A stretch of DNA of 64,000 nucleotides. Source: Novosphingobium nitrogenifigens DSM 19370 (lineage in GTDB: Bacteria; Pseudomonadota; Alphaproteobacteria; Sphingomonadales; Sphingomonadaceae). The notes under the pieces are model-generated. The model was not told where the DNA came from. It did no database searches and saw nothing but the letters and a program-made list of their open reading frames with translations. This document shows positions 18,903-29,648 of this stretch, piece by piece. Each line of letters opens with the position of its first letter. Position 1 is the stretch's first letter. The stretch spans positions 1,188,434 to 1,252,433 of the forward strand of contig NZ_GL876926.1 of assembly GCF_000192575.1 (NCBI RefSeq), written 5' to 3'. Both the position numbers and the translations under genes were made by a program.

Positions 18903-21107
18903 ATGAAGAAGATGAGTCTGCGCGCCTCCGCCATTGCTCTGGTTTCCGCTGCAGCACTGGCATCGGGCCTTGCCCTTGTCAGCACCGCGTCGATCGCGGG
19001 CGGCCTCGACACATCGTCGGTGCCCTATCCCGTCGCCGCCGAACAGTGGCCCTTCTCCGGCGGGGATCAGGCCGGGACCTATTTCTCGGCGCTGACCGAC
19101 ATCAACGATTCCAACGCCGGACAGCTCGGTTTTGCCTGGGCGTTCGACATGGGCACCGACCGCGGGCAGGAAGCCACGCCGCTGGTGATAGACGGCGTCA
19201 TGTATACCTCGGGCGTCTGGGGCATCGTCTATGCCCTCGAAGCGACCACCGGCAAGCTGCTGTGGCAATTCGATCCGGGCATCGACCCGATGTCGGCCCG
19301 CAATGCCTGCTGCGACACGGTCAACCGCGGCATCGCCTATCGCGACGGCATGGTCTTCGTCGCATCCGAAGACGGCAAGCTTCATGCGCTCGATGCCAGG
19401 ACCGGCGCCGAGAAGTGGCAGGCCGACACCATCATCAACCGCAAGGAAGTCTATGCCTCGACCGGTGGCGTGATCCTGACCAAGGACGCGGTGGTGATCG
19501 GGAATTCCGGTGCCGACCTCGGCGACGGCTCCTCGCGCGGCTATATCTCGGCCTGGGACCTCAAGACCGGCAAGTTCAAGTGGCGCTTCTTCACCGTGCC
19601 GCCCGCGCCGAACCAGCCCTATGAACATCCCGAGCTCGAAATGGCAGCCAAGTCCTGGGGCCCCAATCGCGACGGGCGCTACCAGAACGGCGGCGCGGTC
19701 TGGGACGGTCTCTCCTACGACCCGGAAACCGACCAGATCGTCTTCGGTACTGCCAACGCGTCGCCCTATCTGCGCGTGAAGAACGCGGCCGAGCGCCACG
19801 ACGACCTGTTCAACGCCTCGATCATCGCGGTCAATGCCCAGAACGGGCGCATGAACTGGTACTATCAGGAAACGCCGGGCGATTCCTGGGACTACGACGC
19901 GGTGCAGAAGTTCATCTTCGCCAACCTGCCGTTCGAAGGGCAGAAGCATCGCGTGGTCATGCAGGCCTCGAAGAACGGCTTCTATTACACGCTCGACCTC
20001 AAGACCGGCAAACTTCTCGGCGCTGACGCCTATTCCTACGTCAACTGGGCCAAGGGCGTCGATCTCAAGACCGGCCGCCCGCAGTTCACCGAAACGGCCG
20101 ACTACACGCTCAAGCCCAAGAACGTGTACCCCTCGTGGGCCGGGGCGCACACCTGGAACCCGATGTCGTTCAGCCCGCAGAGCGGTCTGGTCTACATCCC
20201 CTCGCTCGATGTGCCCAACGTCATCCTCAACATGGCGGACAACGGCGGCAAGCTGAAGCATATCGAAGGCTTCTTCAACGCCGACGGGATCATCCCCGAC
20301 GAGACTTACGATCCCGCCGCGATGAAGCGCCTGTTCGGCCCCATGCCCGACAAGGCCGAATTGCAGAAGGAACGCCCGGGCACCAAGCTGGTCCGCGAAA
20401 TCCTGAAAGCCTGGGACCCGGTCAATCACAAGATCGTCTGGCAGCAGGTCACCTCGGAAGGCAATCGCGGTTATGACGGCGGCGTCCTGTCGACGGCAGG
20501 CAACGTCGTCGTGCAGGGGCGTGGCGACGGCACCCTCTGGGTCTACAACGCCAAGACCGGTGCCCCGCTCAAGACCATCCAGACCGGCAGCCACATCATG
20601 GCCGCGCCGATGACCTACAAGATCAACGGCGTGCAGTACGTTGCAGTTCAGGTCGGCTACGGCGGCTCGGGGATCAGCTTCCCCATTCCGCCTTCGAGCG
20701 CGGCCTATCGCAACATGAACACCAACCGCATCCTGGTCTTCAAGCTGGGCGGCGGCGAGGTTCCGCAACCCGAAAAGCGGGTAGCGCCGTTCGACTACCC
20801 GGCCCCGCCGCCGTTCAAGGCGACGCAGGCCCAGTTGCTGCACGGCGAGGAAAAGTTCACCGAATATTGCTCGCGCTGCCACGGCTTCGGCCCTGGCGTC
20901 ACTCCCGACCTTTCGCGCCTGCCCCCCGAAGTGCACGCCATGTTCAAGGACATCGTGCTCAAGGGGGCGCTGGCATCGCTCGGCATGGCTCCGCTCAACG
21001 ATCTGGTCAGCGAAAAGGACGTCGAAGACATCCACGCCTACCTTCTCGACACCGAGCGGCAGGGCTATGAAGCGCAAGTGAAAGCGGGCAAGAAACCGGC
21101 AAAATAA
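18903..21107 (+). CDS. PQQ-dependent quinohemoprotein alcohol dehydrogenase
   Basis: 734 aa periplasmic enzyme with a signal peptide (residues 1 to about 32). The eight-bladed PQQ propeller carries the vicinal disulfide Cys136-Cys137 that stacks on PQQ and the active-site Asp segment GDSWDYDA. A C-terminal cytochrome c domain has the haem motif CSRCH at 656-660 and a likely Met ligand in LGMAPL. This is the soluble type II architecture, oxidising primary alcohols and passing electrons to haem c. The ATG at 18903 was chosen for its signal peptide; an in-frame ATG at 18858 would put 15 charged residues in front. Two TonB receptors lie upstream and a permease downstream. Substrate unknown. Confidence 0.93.
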   Translation: MKKMSLRASAIALVSAAALASGLALVSTASIAGGLDTSSVPYPVAAEQWPFSGGDQAGTYFSALTDINDSNAGQLGFAWAFDMGTDRGQEATPLVIDGVMYTSGVWGIVYALEATTGKLLWQFDPGIDPMSARNACCDTVNRGIAYRDGMVFVASEDGKLHALDARTGAEKWQADTIINRKEVYASTGGVILTKDAVVIGNSGADLGDGSSRGYISAWDLKTGKFKWRFFTVPPAPNQPYEHPELEMAAKSWGPNRDGRYQNGGAVWDGLSYDPETDQIVFGTANASPYLRVKNAAERHDDLFNASIIAVNAQNGRMNWYYQETPGDSWDYDAVQKFIFANLPFEGQKHRVVMQASKNGFYYTLDLKTGKLLGADAYSYVNWAKGVDLKTGRPQFTETADYTLKPKNVYPSWAGAHTWNPMSFSPQSGLVYIPSLDVPNVILNMADNGGKLKHIEGFFNADGIIPDETYDPAAMKRLFGPMPDKAELQKERPGTKLVREILKAWDPVNHKIVWQQVTSEGNRGYDGGVLSTAGNVVVQGRGDGTLWVYNAKTGAPLKTIQTGSHIMAAPMTYKINGVQYVAVQVGYGGSGISFPIPPSSAAYRNMNTNRILVFKLGGGEVPQPEKRVAPFDYPAPPPFKATQAQLLHGEEKFTEYCSRCHGFGPGVTPDLSRLPPEVHAMFKDIVLKGALASLGMAPLNDLVSEKDVEDIHAYLLDTERQGYEAQVKAGKKPAK

Positions 21108-21117
21108 CAGGTTGGCG

Positions 21118-21149
21118 CGGCAAGCCGGCAAGGGGTCGGCTTGCCGTTT
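21118..21149 (+). terminator. Intrinsic terminator after the alcohol dehydrogenase
   Basis: A perfect 10-bp stem, CGGCAAGCCG (21118-21127) with CGGCTTGCCG (21137-21146), immediately followed by TTT. It begins 11 bp after the dehydrogenase stop and isolates it from the permease gene. Confidence 0.75.
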
Positions 21150-21181
21150 GACCGGATCCTTTTGACTAGCAAGAGTATTTC

Positions 21182-22552
21182 ATGGCGCAGACCGAATCGC
21201 TCGACCATTCACTGAAATCGCGCCACGTGACGATGATTTCGATCGGCGGCATCATCGGCGCGGGCATCTTCGTCGGGTCCAGCGTCGCCATCCACATCGC
21301 GGGTCCTGCGGTGCTGGCAACGTACTTCCTGTGTGGGCTCCTCGTCTTCGTCATCATGCGCATGCTGGGCGAAATGGCGATGGCCCGCCCCGGCGTCGGT
21401 TCGTTCACCGGTTATACCTCGCTCGGTCTCGGCCCCTGGGCCGGTTTCACCAATGCCTGGCTCTATTCCTATTTCTGGATCATCACGATCGCGGTCGAGG
21501 CGATCGCGGGCGCCAACATGCTGATGCCGTTCATCCCCTTGCCGATGTGGGCGCTCGCCGCCCTGCTGATCGCGGCGATGACGGCGGTCAACCTGATGTC
21601 GGTCAAGACCTATGGCGAGTTCGAGTTCTGGTTCGCCAGCCTCAAGGTCGTGACCATCATCGGCTTCATTTCGCTCGGCCTTGGCTATGTCTTCGGCTTC
21701 GGCCCTGGCCTTGCCGCCCTTGCCCATCAGTTCGAACAGCACGGCGGCTTCACCCCTTCGGGCTGGAGCGCGGTTTTCCTTGCGATCCCGACCGTCATCT
21801 TCTCGATGATGGGCAGCGAAGTGGCGACCATCGCGGCCGTTGAAACCGAAGATCCGGCGCGCAACGTCGTTCGTGCGGGTCGTACCGTCGCCCTGCGCAT
21901 CATGTTCTTCTACATCGGGTCGATCACCGTCATTCAGGCGATCCTGCCCTGGGATCTCGTCGAATCCGGCAAGTCGCCCTTTGTCGCAGCCCTCGGCATG
22001 ATCCATATCCCCGGCGCCGAAGCCCTGATCGGCGCGGTCATTTTCACCGCGATCATCTCGTGCCTCAACTCGGCGATCTACGTCACGTCGCGCATGCTTT
22101 ATGAAATGGGCCAGCGCGGCGATGCTCCGGGTCTGTTCACGCGGGTTTCCTCGACAAAGGTGCCGGCAGGCGGCATCATCTTTGCCTCGGTACTCGGCTT
22201 TGGCGTGGTGCTGACCTCGGTTCTTTCGCCCAACGGCCTGTTCGCATTCCTGGTGCAGTCGTCGGGTGCCACGATCCTGTGCGTCTACCTCCTGATCGCC
22301 TTCGCCCAGATCCAGCTGCGCAAGCGTCTCGAAAAGTCGGGCGAAGTTCTGGGAGTGAAAGTGTGGCTGTTCCCTGTGGTCAGCTATGCCGCCGCAATCA
22401 GCATCCTGGCCGTCCTTGTCATGATGCTGCTCTCGCCCGACCAGTATCTTGAAGTCCTGCTCTCGACCGGCGTCTTTGCGGCCTGTGTCGTCGCCTACTG
22501 GATCCGTGCCCGGATCGGCCGTGCGCCGGTCGCTCTGGCCGAAGGCGCCTGA
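21182..22552 (+). CDS. Amino-acid permease, APC superfamily (GabP/AAT-like)
   Basis: 456 aa inner-membrane proton symporter with about 12 hydrophobic helices. The first-helix signature GGIIGAGIFVGSS (about 23-35) and EVATIAAVETEDPARNVVRA between helices 6 and 7 are typical of the amino-acid transporter group that includes GABA, proline and aromatic permeases. Substrate cannot be fixed from sequence. It starts 33 bp after the terminator of the alcohol dehydrogenase and is followed 4 bp later by the YbhB-like gene, so those two are co-transcribed. Confidence 0.88.
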   Translation: MAQTESLDHSLKSRHVTMISIGGIIGAGIFVGSSVAIHIAGPAVLATYFLCGLLVFVIMRMLGEMAMARPGVGSFTGYTSLGLGPWAGFTNAWLYSYFWIITIAVEAIAGANMLMPFIPLPMWALAALLIAAMTAVNLMSVKTYGEFEFWFASLKVVTIIGFISLGLGYVFGFGPGLAALAHQFEQHGGFTPSGWSAVFLAIPTVIFSMMGSEVATIAAVETEDPARNVVRAGRTVALRIMFFYIGSITVIQAILPWDLVESGKSPFVAALGMIHIPGAEALIGAVIFTAIISCLNSAIYVTSRMLYEMGQRGDAPGLFTRVSSTKVPAGGIIFASVLGFGVVLTSVLSPNGLFAFLVQSSGATILCVYLLIAFAQIQLRKRLEKSGEVLGVKVWLFPVVSYAAAISILAVLVMMLLSPDQYLEVLLSTGVFAACVVAYWIRARIGRAPVALAEGA

Positions 22553-22556
22553 GCCC

Positions 22557-23123
22557 ATGCGGTTGCAGGTTGCCCTTGCGGTTCTGTCTCTTCTGGCGAG
22601 CGGAACGGCCGGGGCAACCGCACCGATCGCTCTTGCCGTCAGCAGCCCCGACCTTCCCGCCGGAAAACTCATTCCCGACCTTTTCACCGGCCGTGACTTT
22701 GGATGCACGGGGGGAGAGGTCTCCCCCGAGATCGTCTGGCGCGGTGCCCCTGCGGGCACGAAAAGCGTTATGGTGACGATGTACGATCCCTATCGCCCGC
22801 CCCAATCGGGCTGGTGGCACTGGGTCGTGATCGACATTCCCGGGACGGCAGATCACCTGCCGCGCGGCGCAGGCAATCCCGACGGCCCCCTTCCCGCCGG
22901 AGCCCGCATGGCCCGCCCCGACGGCGATGCACCACAACCTCGCTATTACGGCCCCTGCCCCGACAAGGGCGATCCGGCCCATCATTACGTGATCACGGTC
23001 AAGGCGCTCGACATCGCCCGGATCGACCTGCCGGACACCGCGACGACCGCCGACTATGACTACGCGACAGTCGGCCACGTCCTTGCCGAAGGTCGGATCG
23101 TGCGCGACTACCGACGCCCGTAA
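22557..23123 (+). CDS. Secreted YbhB/YbcL-family (PEBP-like) protein
   Basis: 188 aa from the ATG at 22557. A hydrophobic signal peptide (about 1-20, cleavage near TAGA) precedes a phosphatidylethanolamine-binding/Raf-kinase-inhibitor-like domain. That domain is recognisable from SPEIVWRGAPAGTKSVMVTMYDP, the WWHWVVIDIPGTADHLP segment and RYYGPCPDKGDPAHHY, which contribute the family anion pocket. Bacterial members have no firmly established role. The leader peptide suggests a periplasmic form. It begins 4 bp after the permease stop. Confidence 0.85.
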   Translation: MRLQVALAVLSLLASGTAGATAPIALAVSSPDLPAGKLIPDLFTGRDFGCTGGEVSPEIVWRGAPAGTKSVMVTMYDPYRPPQSGWWHWVVIDIPGTADHLPRGAGNPDGPLPAGARMARPDGDAPQPRYYGPCPDKGDPAHHYVITVKALDIARIDLPDTATTADYDYATVGHVLAEGRIVRDYRRP

Positions 23124-23215
23124 CCGGTTCAGAAACGATTGCAGGATACCGCCCTGCGTGCCACCAGTCCGGCTTGAAAACCGGATAAACCGGCGGGACG
23201 AGGAAAGGACCGACA

Positions 23216-24127
23216 ATGCAATCGGATGCGAACGGGCTTATCGGCGCGATTGAGGCAGGCGGCACCAAGTTCATCTGCGCTCTCGCCCGCCACGACGGCA
23301 CCATCGTCGCCCGCACCCGGATCGCCACGCGGCACCCGAGCGAGACATGGGCGGATGTGGTCGCCTTTTTCCGCACCGCTTCGGCCGAACACGGAGCGAT
23401 CGACAGCTTCGGCGTCGCCAGTTTCGGCCCCATCGACATCGACCCGACTTCCCCGGCCTATGGCACGATCACCACGACGCCCAAGCCCGGCTGGTCCGGG
23501 GCGCGGTATCAGGATGCACTGGACGAATTCGCCGTACCCATCGTGGTCGACACCGACGTCAATGGCGCTGCCATCGGCGAATGGCTCACCGGCGCGGGCC
23601 AGGGCGTAAAGACCATGGCCTATACCACCATCGGCACCGGGGTCGGGACCGGGATCGTCCGCGACGGTCGCCCGATGATGGGATTTTCCCATTATGAAGC
23701 GGGCCATATCCGCCCCCATCGTGATCCCGCCGCCGATCCGTTTCCGGGTGTGTGCCCCTATCACGGTGACTGCGTCGAAGGACTGGCGAGCGGTCCTGCC
23801 ATTCTCAAGCGGTGGGGCAAGACGCTCGACCAGCTGGCGCAGGCGCCTGCCGACCTCCTGCTCGTCGCGGGCTATATCGCCGATCTCGCGGCCGATCTGG
23901 TCCTGCTGCACATGCCCGATCGGCTGATCTTCGGCGGCGGAGTGATGAAGACGCCCGGCCTCGTCGAAGCCTTGCGAAAGGCGACGGAAGAGCGGCTCGG
24001 CGGCTATGTCCGCCATCCCCGTCTCGATCCGGGGCTCGAGACGTATCTCGTGACGCCGCATCTGGGTGACGATGCGGGGATTACCGGCGCCATCGAACTG
24101 GGACGCCACGCGCTCGTTCAGCGCTGA
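23216..24127 (+). CDS. ROK-family fructokinase
   Basis: 303 aa cytoplasmic sugar kinase. The N-terminal ATP-binding loop is GAIEAGGTKF (10-19), the catalytic Asp is D114 in DTDVNGA, and the ROK zinc site is H164, C180, H183, C186 (GHIRPH ... CPYHGDC). This matches bacterial ROK fructokinases that phosphorylate fructose at C6. The gene overlaps its convergent neighbour, a disaccharide-type transporter, by 10 bp at the 3' ends. The pairing suggests use of sucrose or another fructose-containing sugar. Confidence 0.88.
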   Translation: MQSDANGLIGAIEAGGTKFICALARHDGTIVARTRIATRHPSETWADVVAFFRTASAEHGAIDSFGVASFGPIDIDPTSPAYGTITTTPKPGWSGARYQDALDEFAVPIVVDTDVNGAAIGEWLTGAGQGVKTMAYTTIGTGVGTGIVRDGRPMMGFSHYEAGHIRPHRDPAADPFPGVCPYHGDCVEGLASGPAILKRWGKTLDQLAQAPADLLLVAGYIADLAADLVLLHMPDRLIFGGGVMKTPGLVEALRKATEERLGGYVRHPRLDPGLETYLVTPHLGDDAGITGAIELGRHALVQR

Positions 24128-25467
24128 ACCGGCGCCCCGTTCCTCCGCACCCACAAGGTCGCCATGGCAGCCGCGATCAGGCATGCTCCGCACAGGCGCA
24201 TCATCATCCGCGGATCGCCGCCCAGCAGTTCGCGATAAAGGCCGAACCCAAGCGAAAGGGAGCCGATGTCGAGGCGCCCCATGACAATGGAAAAGAGCAA
24301 CATCGGCACCACGATCATCACGTTGTAGAGGCCCATGTAAACGCCGATACGGGACGCCGGGACGACCTGGCCCAACAGGGTCGGTGGATTGCCCATGATG
24401 CTGCCCCAGGCAAGGCCGATCCCAAAAGCGGGCGCGAAAACCCCGACGGGCGCGGTCACGAACGGCAAGGTCATCATCCCGACGCCGCCGCAAAGCAAGG
24501 CAAACGCATGGACCGATGCAGCCCCGATCCGGCGCGTCACGGGAACCATGGCAAATGCCCCGACACAAGCGACGAGATTGTAGAAGGTTGCCATTTCGCC
24601 AAAGGTCAGCACCGCGCTGTGAAAAGCGGTGCTGTGCGGGTCGGCCGTATGCCCGATCGTGCGGGCCAGCGAATAGACCGCGTAAGTCCAGTAGCCCCAC
24701 ATCCCGAACCACTGGAACAGGCTCATCACCGCAAGCCTGCGCATAGTCTGCGGCATCGCGAGCAGGGCGTTGCCGATTTCGGCAAGGACCGCCATCCCAC
24801 CGTTGCGCCGAGCGCGGATCGCGGCCTTGTCGTTTTCGGACAAGGGCAATTCGGGCACGCGCAGGATCGACCACAGAACCGTCGAGAACGACAGAACCGC
24901 TCCAAGCGCGAAAACGACGCGCACGGTATAGGGAATGTGATGGGCATCGACCCAGTCACGGTCCATGCCCAGCCCGACAAGGATCGACGGCGTCAGGAAC
25001 GCCACCATCTGGGCAAGGCCGGTAAAGGCCGACTGGGTCAGGAACCCCAACGCCTGCTGCGGCGGATCGAGCCTGTCGACGACATAGGCGCGATAAGGCT
25101 CCATGGTGATGTTGTTGCCCGCATCGAGCAGCCACAGAAGCGAAACCGCCATCAGGATCGACGAGGACAGGGGCATCAACGCCAGTCCCACTGACGTCAT
25201 CACCGCCCCGGTCACGAAATAGGGCGTGCGCCGCCCCCAGCGCCCGAACGTGCGGTCGCTCATCGCTCCAATCAGGGGCTGGATCAAGAGGCCGGTCATC
25301 GGCCCTGCCAGTTGCAACAGGGGCAACTGGCTCTCGTCGGCGCCGAGATAGCTGTAGATCGGCGCCATATTGCCTTGCTGCAACCCGAAGCTGAATTGGA
25401 GCCCGAGGAAGCCAAGGTTCATTTCAAGAATACGCCCCAGCGCAAGGCGCGGGCGATGGGCAGTCAT
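24118..25467 (-). CDS. MFS sugar transporter, SLC45/sucrose-symporter-like
   Basis: 449 aa with about 12 transmembrane helices. The loop after helix 2, GAMSDRTFGRWGRRTPYF, is the MFS signature in the form found in SLC45/SUC-type disaccharide-proton symporters. The ATG at 25467 has a GGGAGAG ribosome site; an upstream open frame lacks membrane character. It converges on and overlaps the fructokinase gene by 10 bp. Sucrose or maltose is inferred from family and neighbour. Confidence 0.83.
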   Translation of the reverse strand: MTAHRPRLALGRILEMNLGFLGLQFSFGLQQGNMAPIYSYLGADESQLPLLQLAGPMTGLLIQPLIGAMSDRTFGRWGRRTPYFVTGAVMTSVGLALMPLSSSILMAVSLLWLLDAGNNITMEPYRAYVVDRLDPPQQALGFLTQSAFTGLAQMVAFLTPSILVGLGMDRDWVDAHHIPYTVRVVFALGAVLSFSTVLWSILRVPELPLSENDKAAIRARRNGGMAVLAEIGNALLAMPQTMRRLAVMSLFQWFGMWGYWTYAVYSLARTIGHTADPHSTAFHSAVLTFGEMATFYNLVACVGAFAMVPVTRRIGAASVHAFALLCGGVGMMTLPFVTAPVGVFAPAFGIGLAWGSIMGNPPTLLGQVVPASRIGVYMGLYNVMIVVPMLLFSIVMGRLDIGSLSLGFGLYRELLGGDPRMMMRLCGACLIAAAMATLWVRRNGAPVQR

Positions 25468-25546
25468 GGCACTCTCTCCCTGAGGCTCACCGGCCTCTTG
25501 CGACCGGAGTCCCACAGGAAGAGAAATCTTACAACAAGACCTTCCG

Positions 25547-25581
25547 CCGACCGCCCTGCCCCTTGGGGCAAAGGCGGTCGG
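25547..25581 (-). terminator. Hairpin downstream of the hut operon
   Basis: A nested perfect stem: CCGACCGCC (25547-25555) with GGCGGTCGG (25573-25581), enclosing TGCCCC/GGGGCA. It lies about 46 bp after the hutU stop on the minus strand. No clear T-run follows, so the terminator call is moderate. It also sits in the leader of the transporter gene. Confidence 0.5.
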
Positions 25582-25627
25582 ACCAGAAGACGGCAGGGCC
25601 CGCCCGAGAGAGCCGACCCTGCACCGG

Positions 25628-27298
25628 TCAGCCGAGAATGCCGGGCAGATCGAGACCCTTTTCGCGCGCGCAGTCGAGCGCGATGTCATAGCCCGCGTCG
25701 GCATGACGCATGACACCGGTCGCCGGGTCGTTCCACAGCACGCGCTCAAGCCGCTTGGCAGCTTCGTCGGTGCCGTCGGCCACGATCACCATGCCCGAAT
25801 GCTGCGAATAGCCCATGCCGACGCCGCCACCATGGTGCAGCGAAACCCAGGTCGCGCCGCTCGCGCAGTTGAGCAGGGCATTGAGCAGCGGCCAGTCGGA
25901 CACGGCGTCCGAACCGTCACGCATGGCTTCGGTTTCGCGATTGGGGCTCGCCACCGAACCGGAATCGAGGTGGTCGCGACCAATCACGATCGGCGCCTTC
26001 AGCTCGCCCTTGGCCACCATTTCGTTGAACGCGAGGCCAAGGCGGTGACGGTCGCCCAGACCAACCCAGCAGATGCGCGCGGGCAGACCCTGGAACTGAA
26101 TCTTTTCGCGCGCCATGTCGAGCCAGCGATGGAGGTGCGGATTGTCGGGGATCAGCTCCTTCACCTTCTCGTCGGTGCGGTAGATGTCTTCCGGATCACC
26201 CGAGAGCGCCGCCCAGCGGAACGGACCGATGCCGCGGCAAAACAGCGGACGGATATAGGCCGGAACGAAGCCGGGGAAACCAAACGCACCGGTCACGCCT
26301 TCGTCGAAGGCCATCTGGCGGATGTTGTTGCCATAATCGGTGGTCGGCACGCCCATGGCCTGGAACGCCAGCATGGCTTCGACATGGCGCGCCATGCTTG
26401 CCTTGGCCGCCTTGGCGACGACTTCGGGTTCGCGCTCGCGCTTTTCGACCCATTCCGCGACCGTCCATCCGGCCGGGAGATAGCCGTTGATGGGGTCGTG
26501 CGCGCTCGTCTGGTCGGTCAGGAGATCGGGGCGGATGCCCTTTTCGATCATTTCGGGCAGCAGTTCGGCGGCATTGCCGAGCAGGCCCACCGAGACTGGC
26601 TTGTTCGCGGCGCATGCCTCGGCGATGATCGCCATGGCTTCATCCAGCGTATCGGCGCGGCGGTCGAGGTATCCCGTGCGCAGGCGCATGTCGATGCGGC
26701 TCGCCTGGCATTCGATGGCAAGGCACGAAACCCCGGCCATGACGGCTGCCAGCGGCTGTGCGCCGCCCATGCCGCCGAGCCCGGCGGTCAGCAGCCACTT
26801 GCCCGACAGGTCTCCGTCATAATGGCGACGGCCCATTTCGACGAAGGTTTCGTAAGTGCCCTGAACAATGCCCTGGGTGCCGATATAGATCCACGAACCG
26901 GCCGTCATCTGGCCGTACATCGCCAGACCCTTGCGATCGAGTTCGTTGAAATGCTCCCAGTTGGCCCACTTGGGGACGAGGTTGGAATTGGCGATCAGCA
27001 CGCGCGGCGCATCGGCATGGGTCCGGAACACGCCGACCGGCTTGCCCGACTGGACCAGCAGGGTCTGATCGTCTTCCAGCTTGCGCAGCGTCGCGACGAT
27101 CTTGTCAAAGCTGTCCCAGTCGCGCGCGGCGCGACCGATGCCGCCATAGACGACGAGTTCCTCGGGCCGTTCGGCAACGTCGGGATGCAGGTTGTTCATC
27201 AACATCCGCAACGGCGCCTCGGTCAGCCAGGACTTGGCCGAAAGCTCTGTTCCGGTCGCGGGACGAATGACGCGGGTATTGTCGATGCGGTTGCTCAT
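25628..27298 (-). CDS. hutU: Urocanate hydratase
   Basis: NAD+-dependent urocanase, 556 aa (normal length), converting urocanate to imidazolonepropionate. It is recognisable throughout: [17 protein letters not shown] near the N-terminus, the [16 protein letters not shown] dinucleotide loop, and GARIC-like [16 protein letters not shown] before the C-terminal [16 protein letters not shown] segment. It is the last gene of hutI-hutH-hutG-hutU; its ATG overlaps the hutG stop as ATGA. It would also receive any urocanate made by the MIO-less lyase at 35803. Confidence 0.97.
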   Translation of the reverse strand: MSNRIDNTRVIRPATGTELSAKSWLTEAPLRMLMNNLHPDVAERPEELVVYGGIGRAARDWDSFDKIVATLRKLEDDQTLLVQSGKPVGVFRTHADAPRVLIANSNLVPKWANWEHFNELDRKGLAMYGQMTAGSWIYIGTQGIVQGTYETFVEMGRRHYDGDLSGKWLLTAGLGGMGGAQPLAAVMAGVSCLAIECQASRIDMRLRTGYLDRRADTLDEAMAIIAEACAANKPVSVGLLGNAAELLPEMIEKGIRPDLLTDQTSAHDPINGYLPAGWTVAEWVEKREREPEVVAKAAKASMARHVEAMLAFQAMGVPTTDYGNNIRQMAFDEGVTGAFGFPGFVPAYIRPLFCRGIGPFRWAALSGDPEDIYRTDEKVKELIPDNPHLHRWLDMAREKIQFQGLPARICWVGLGDRHRLGLAFNEMVAKGELKAPIVIGRDHLDSGSVASPNRETEAMRDGSDAVSDWPLLNALLNCASGATWVSLHHGGGVGMGYSQHSGMVIVADGTDEAAKRLERVLWNDPATGVMRHADAGYDIALDCAREKGLDLPGILG

Positions 27299-28104
27299 GC
27301 GGGTTCTCCGGTGGCAGCAAAGGCAAGTGCGGCGGCGAGCACCGCGCGCAAGGTGGGGGCAACGGCAGGCGTCGGATCAAGCGGCGTCGGCCAGTTGGTG
27401 AAATCGATCGTGTCGGGTTCGGCCATGTACCCGCGCATGGCGAGTTCCATCTGCACGGCATGAACACCCTCATGCGGGCGGCCATAGTGCCGCGTGGTCC
27501 AGCCGCCCTTGAAACGGCCGTTGACGACGTGAGACATGCCCGAGTTGGCACAAATATCCGCGATCGCGCTTTCCAGTTCGGGCGCACAGGTCGCGCCGCC
27601 GTTGGTGCCGATGTTGAACTGCGGCAAGGCGCCGTCGAACAGACGCGGGATGTGGCTGCGGATCGAATGCGCATCATAAAGGACGACACGCGGATGGACC
27701 GCACGCAGGCGCTCGATCTCTCCGGCCAGCGCCGCGTGATAGGGATCGAACCACGCGGCCCGACGCGATGCGATGTCCGCAGCATCGGGCCCTTGTGCGG
27801 GATAGAGCGCCTCTCCGTCGAACGTGGTCGTCGGAACCAGTTCCGTCGTCGCCTGCCCCGGATAGAGCGAAACGCCCGAAGGATCGCGGTTGCAGTCGAT
27901 CACGCTGCGGCTGATCGATGTGGCAACCAGCGTGGCACCGATGTCCCGTGCAAAGGCATAGAGATCCGCAATCCACCAGTCGGCATCCCGCCGCGCCAGC
28001 CAGGGCGAGACGAAGCGGTCCTCAAGCCCCGCCAGATCCGCCCCGCCGTGCGGAAAGGCGACGACGAGCGGCGCCTCCCCGCGATGGATGGTAAGCCAAT
28101 CCAT
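27295..28104 (-). CDS. hutG: N-formylglutamate amidohydrolase
   Basis: 269 aa zinc hydrolase that splits N-formylglutamate into formate and glutamate, the last step of the HutF-type histidine pathway. Family signatures include [11 protein letters not shown], the [13 protein letters not shown] segment and [14 protein letters not shown]. The start codon shares one base with the hutH stop (TGATG), and its own stop overlaps hutU. Its presence with hutF and absence of a formiminoglutamase define the deiminase branch of histidine catabolism. Confidence 0.95.
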   Translation of the reverse strand: MDWLTIHRGEAPLVVAFPHGGADLAGLEDRFVSPWLARRDADWWIADLYAFARDIGATLVATSISRSVIDCNRDPSGVSLYPGQATTELVPTTTFDGEALYPAQGPDAADIASRRAAWFDPYHAALAGEIERLRAVHPRVVLYDAHSIRSHIPRLFDGALPQFNIGTNGGATCAPELESAIADICANSGMSHVVNGRFKGGWTTRHYGRPHEGVHAVQMELAMRGYMAEPDTIDFTNWPTPLDPTPAVAPTLRAVLAAALAFAATGEPA

Positions 28105-29648
28105 CAGCAGACGCCCGGCAAGGCCTGCGGCAGGCCCGGCACCACCACGTCCGCCAACCGGCCCGCACGAATGAGCGCATTGGCCGCTTCCATGTCGGGA
28201 TGGAAATGGCGATCTTCATCGAGTGCGGGAACCTGCTCACGCAGCAACCCGCGAGCCGCTTCGAGCGCAGTCGAGGAATTGAGCGGCAAGTGGAACTCGC
28301 ACCCCTGCACCGCCGCCAGAAATTCGATCCCGATCACCGCTTCGGCATTGGCGACCATCGCGGCAAGGCGGCGGGCGCCGTGCGCTGCCATCGAGACGTG
28401 GTCTTCCTGATTGGCGCTGGTCGGAATGGAATCGACACTGGCCGGATAGGCCATCTGCTTGTTTTCCGAAATCAGCGCGGCAGCGGTTACTTGCGGGATC
28501 ATGAAGCCCGAGTTGAGCCCCGGACGCGGCGTCAGGAACGCCGGGAGACCCGACAGCGCCGGATCGACCAGCATGGCAATGCGGCGTTCGGCAATGGAGC
28601 CGATTTCACAGATCGCCAAGGCAATCATGTCCGCCGCAAAAGCGACCGGCTCGGCATGGAAATTGCCGCCCGAGAGCGCCTCGTCGGCTTCGGGAAAAAT
28701 GAGCGGATTGTCCGAAACGCCGTTGGCTTCGTCAGCCAGCGTCGCTGCCGCCTGACGCAGAACGGTCAGGGCTGCGCCCATGACCTGCGGCTGACAGCGC
28801 AGGCAATAGGGATCCTGGACGCGCGGATCGTCGTCGCGATGGCTGGCGCGGATCGCACTGCCCGCCATCAGTGCGCGCAGGGCTGCGGCCGTCTCGATCT
28901 GTCCGGCATGACGACGCAGAGTGTGAATGCGCGGATCGAACGGCGTGTCCGAACCCTTGGCCGCTTCGGTGGAAAGCGCACCGGTCACCAGCGCTGCCTG
29001 GAACAGGCGTTCCGCGCCAAACAGCCCGGCAAGCGCATTGGCCGTCGAGAACTGCGTCCCGTTGAGGAGAGCCAGGCCTTCCTTGGGGCCCAGTTCGATC
29101 GGGGCAAGCCCTGCGCGTTCGAGCGCCTCGGTCGCAGGCAGCCGTTCCCCGGCATAGTCGATTTCACCGACCCCGATCATGGTCGCGGTCATGTGCGACA
29201 AGGGGGCAAGATCCCCGCTGGCGCCCACCGACCCCTGCGCCGGAATGACCGGCGTCAAACCGCGTTCGAGCATGGCTTCGAGCAGGGCAACCGTTTCGGG
29301 CCGCACGCCGCTTGCCCCTTGGGCAAGGCTCGCGAGCTTGAGCGCCATCATCAGGCGCACCACCGGGACCGGCGAAGGCGCTCCGGTTCCGGCCGCATGA
29401 CTGAGCACGATATTGCGCTGAAGCCGGGCAAGGTCAGCATCCTCGATGCGCACGCTCGCCAGTTTGCCAAAGCCGGTATTGATGCCGTAGACCGGCTCAC
29501 CCTTGGCCAGAATGCGCGCGATCGCCGCAGCCCCGGCTGCAATCGCGGGCGCACAGGCCGGATCGAGCCGCGCCGGAGCGCCACTCCACACGGCGCGCCA
29601 ATCGGCAAGGCTGACAGCTCCGGGCGAAAGAACAATCGTGGTGGTCAA
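28104..29648 (-). CDS. hutH: Histidine ammonia-lyase
   Basis: Removes ammonia from histidine to give urocanate. It has the MIO-forming triad Ala143-Ser144-Gly145 in the [14 protein letters not shown] motif, Tyr54, His84, Asn196 and the [12 protein letters not shown] motif, so it is a complete, canonical enzyme of 514 aa. I place the start at a TTG (29648-29646) that overlaps the hutI stop as TTGA, with GGAGGGG 3 bp upstream. No ATG lies near the conserved N-terminus, and the longer in-frame extension falls inside hutI. Confidence 0.95.
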   Translation of the reverse strand: MTTTIVLSPGAVSLADWRAVWSGAPARLDPACAPAIAAGAAAIARILAKGEPVYGINTGFGKLASVRIEDADLARLQRNIVLSHAAGTGAPSPVPVVRLMMALKLASLAQGASGVRPETVALLEAMLERGLTPVIPAQGSVGASGDLAPLSHMTATMIGVGEIDYAGERLPATEALERAGLAPIELGPKEGLALLNGTQFSTANALAGLFGAERLFQAALVTGALSTEAAKGSDTPFDPRIHTLRRHAGQIETAAALRALMAGSAIRASHRDDDPRVQDPYCLRCQPQVMGAALTVLRQAAATLADEANGVSDNPLIFPEADEALSGGNFHAEPVAFAADMIALAICEIGSIAERRIAMLVDPALSGLPAFLTPRPGLNSGFMIPQVTAAALISENKQMAYPASVDSIPTSANQEDHVSMAAHGARRLAAMVANAEAVIGIEFLAAVQGCEFHLPLNSSTALEAARGLLREQVPALDEDRHFHPDMEAANALIRAGRLADVVVPGLPQALPGVC

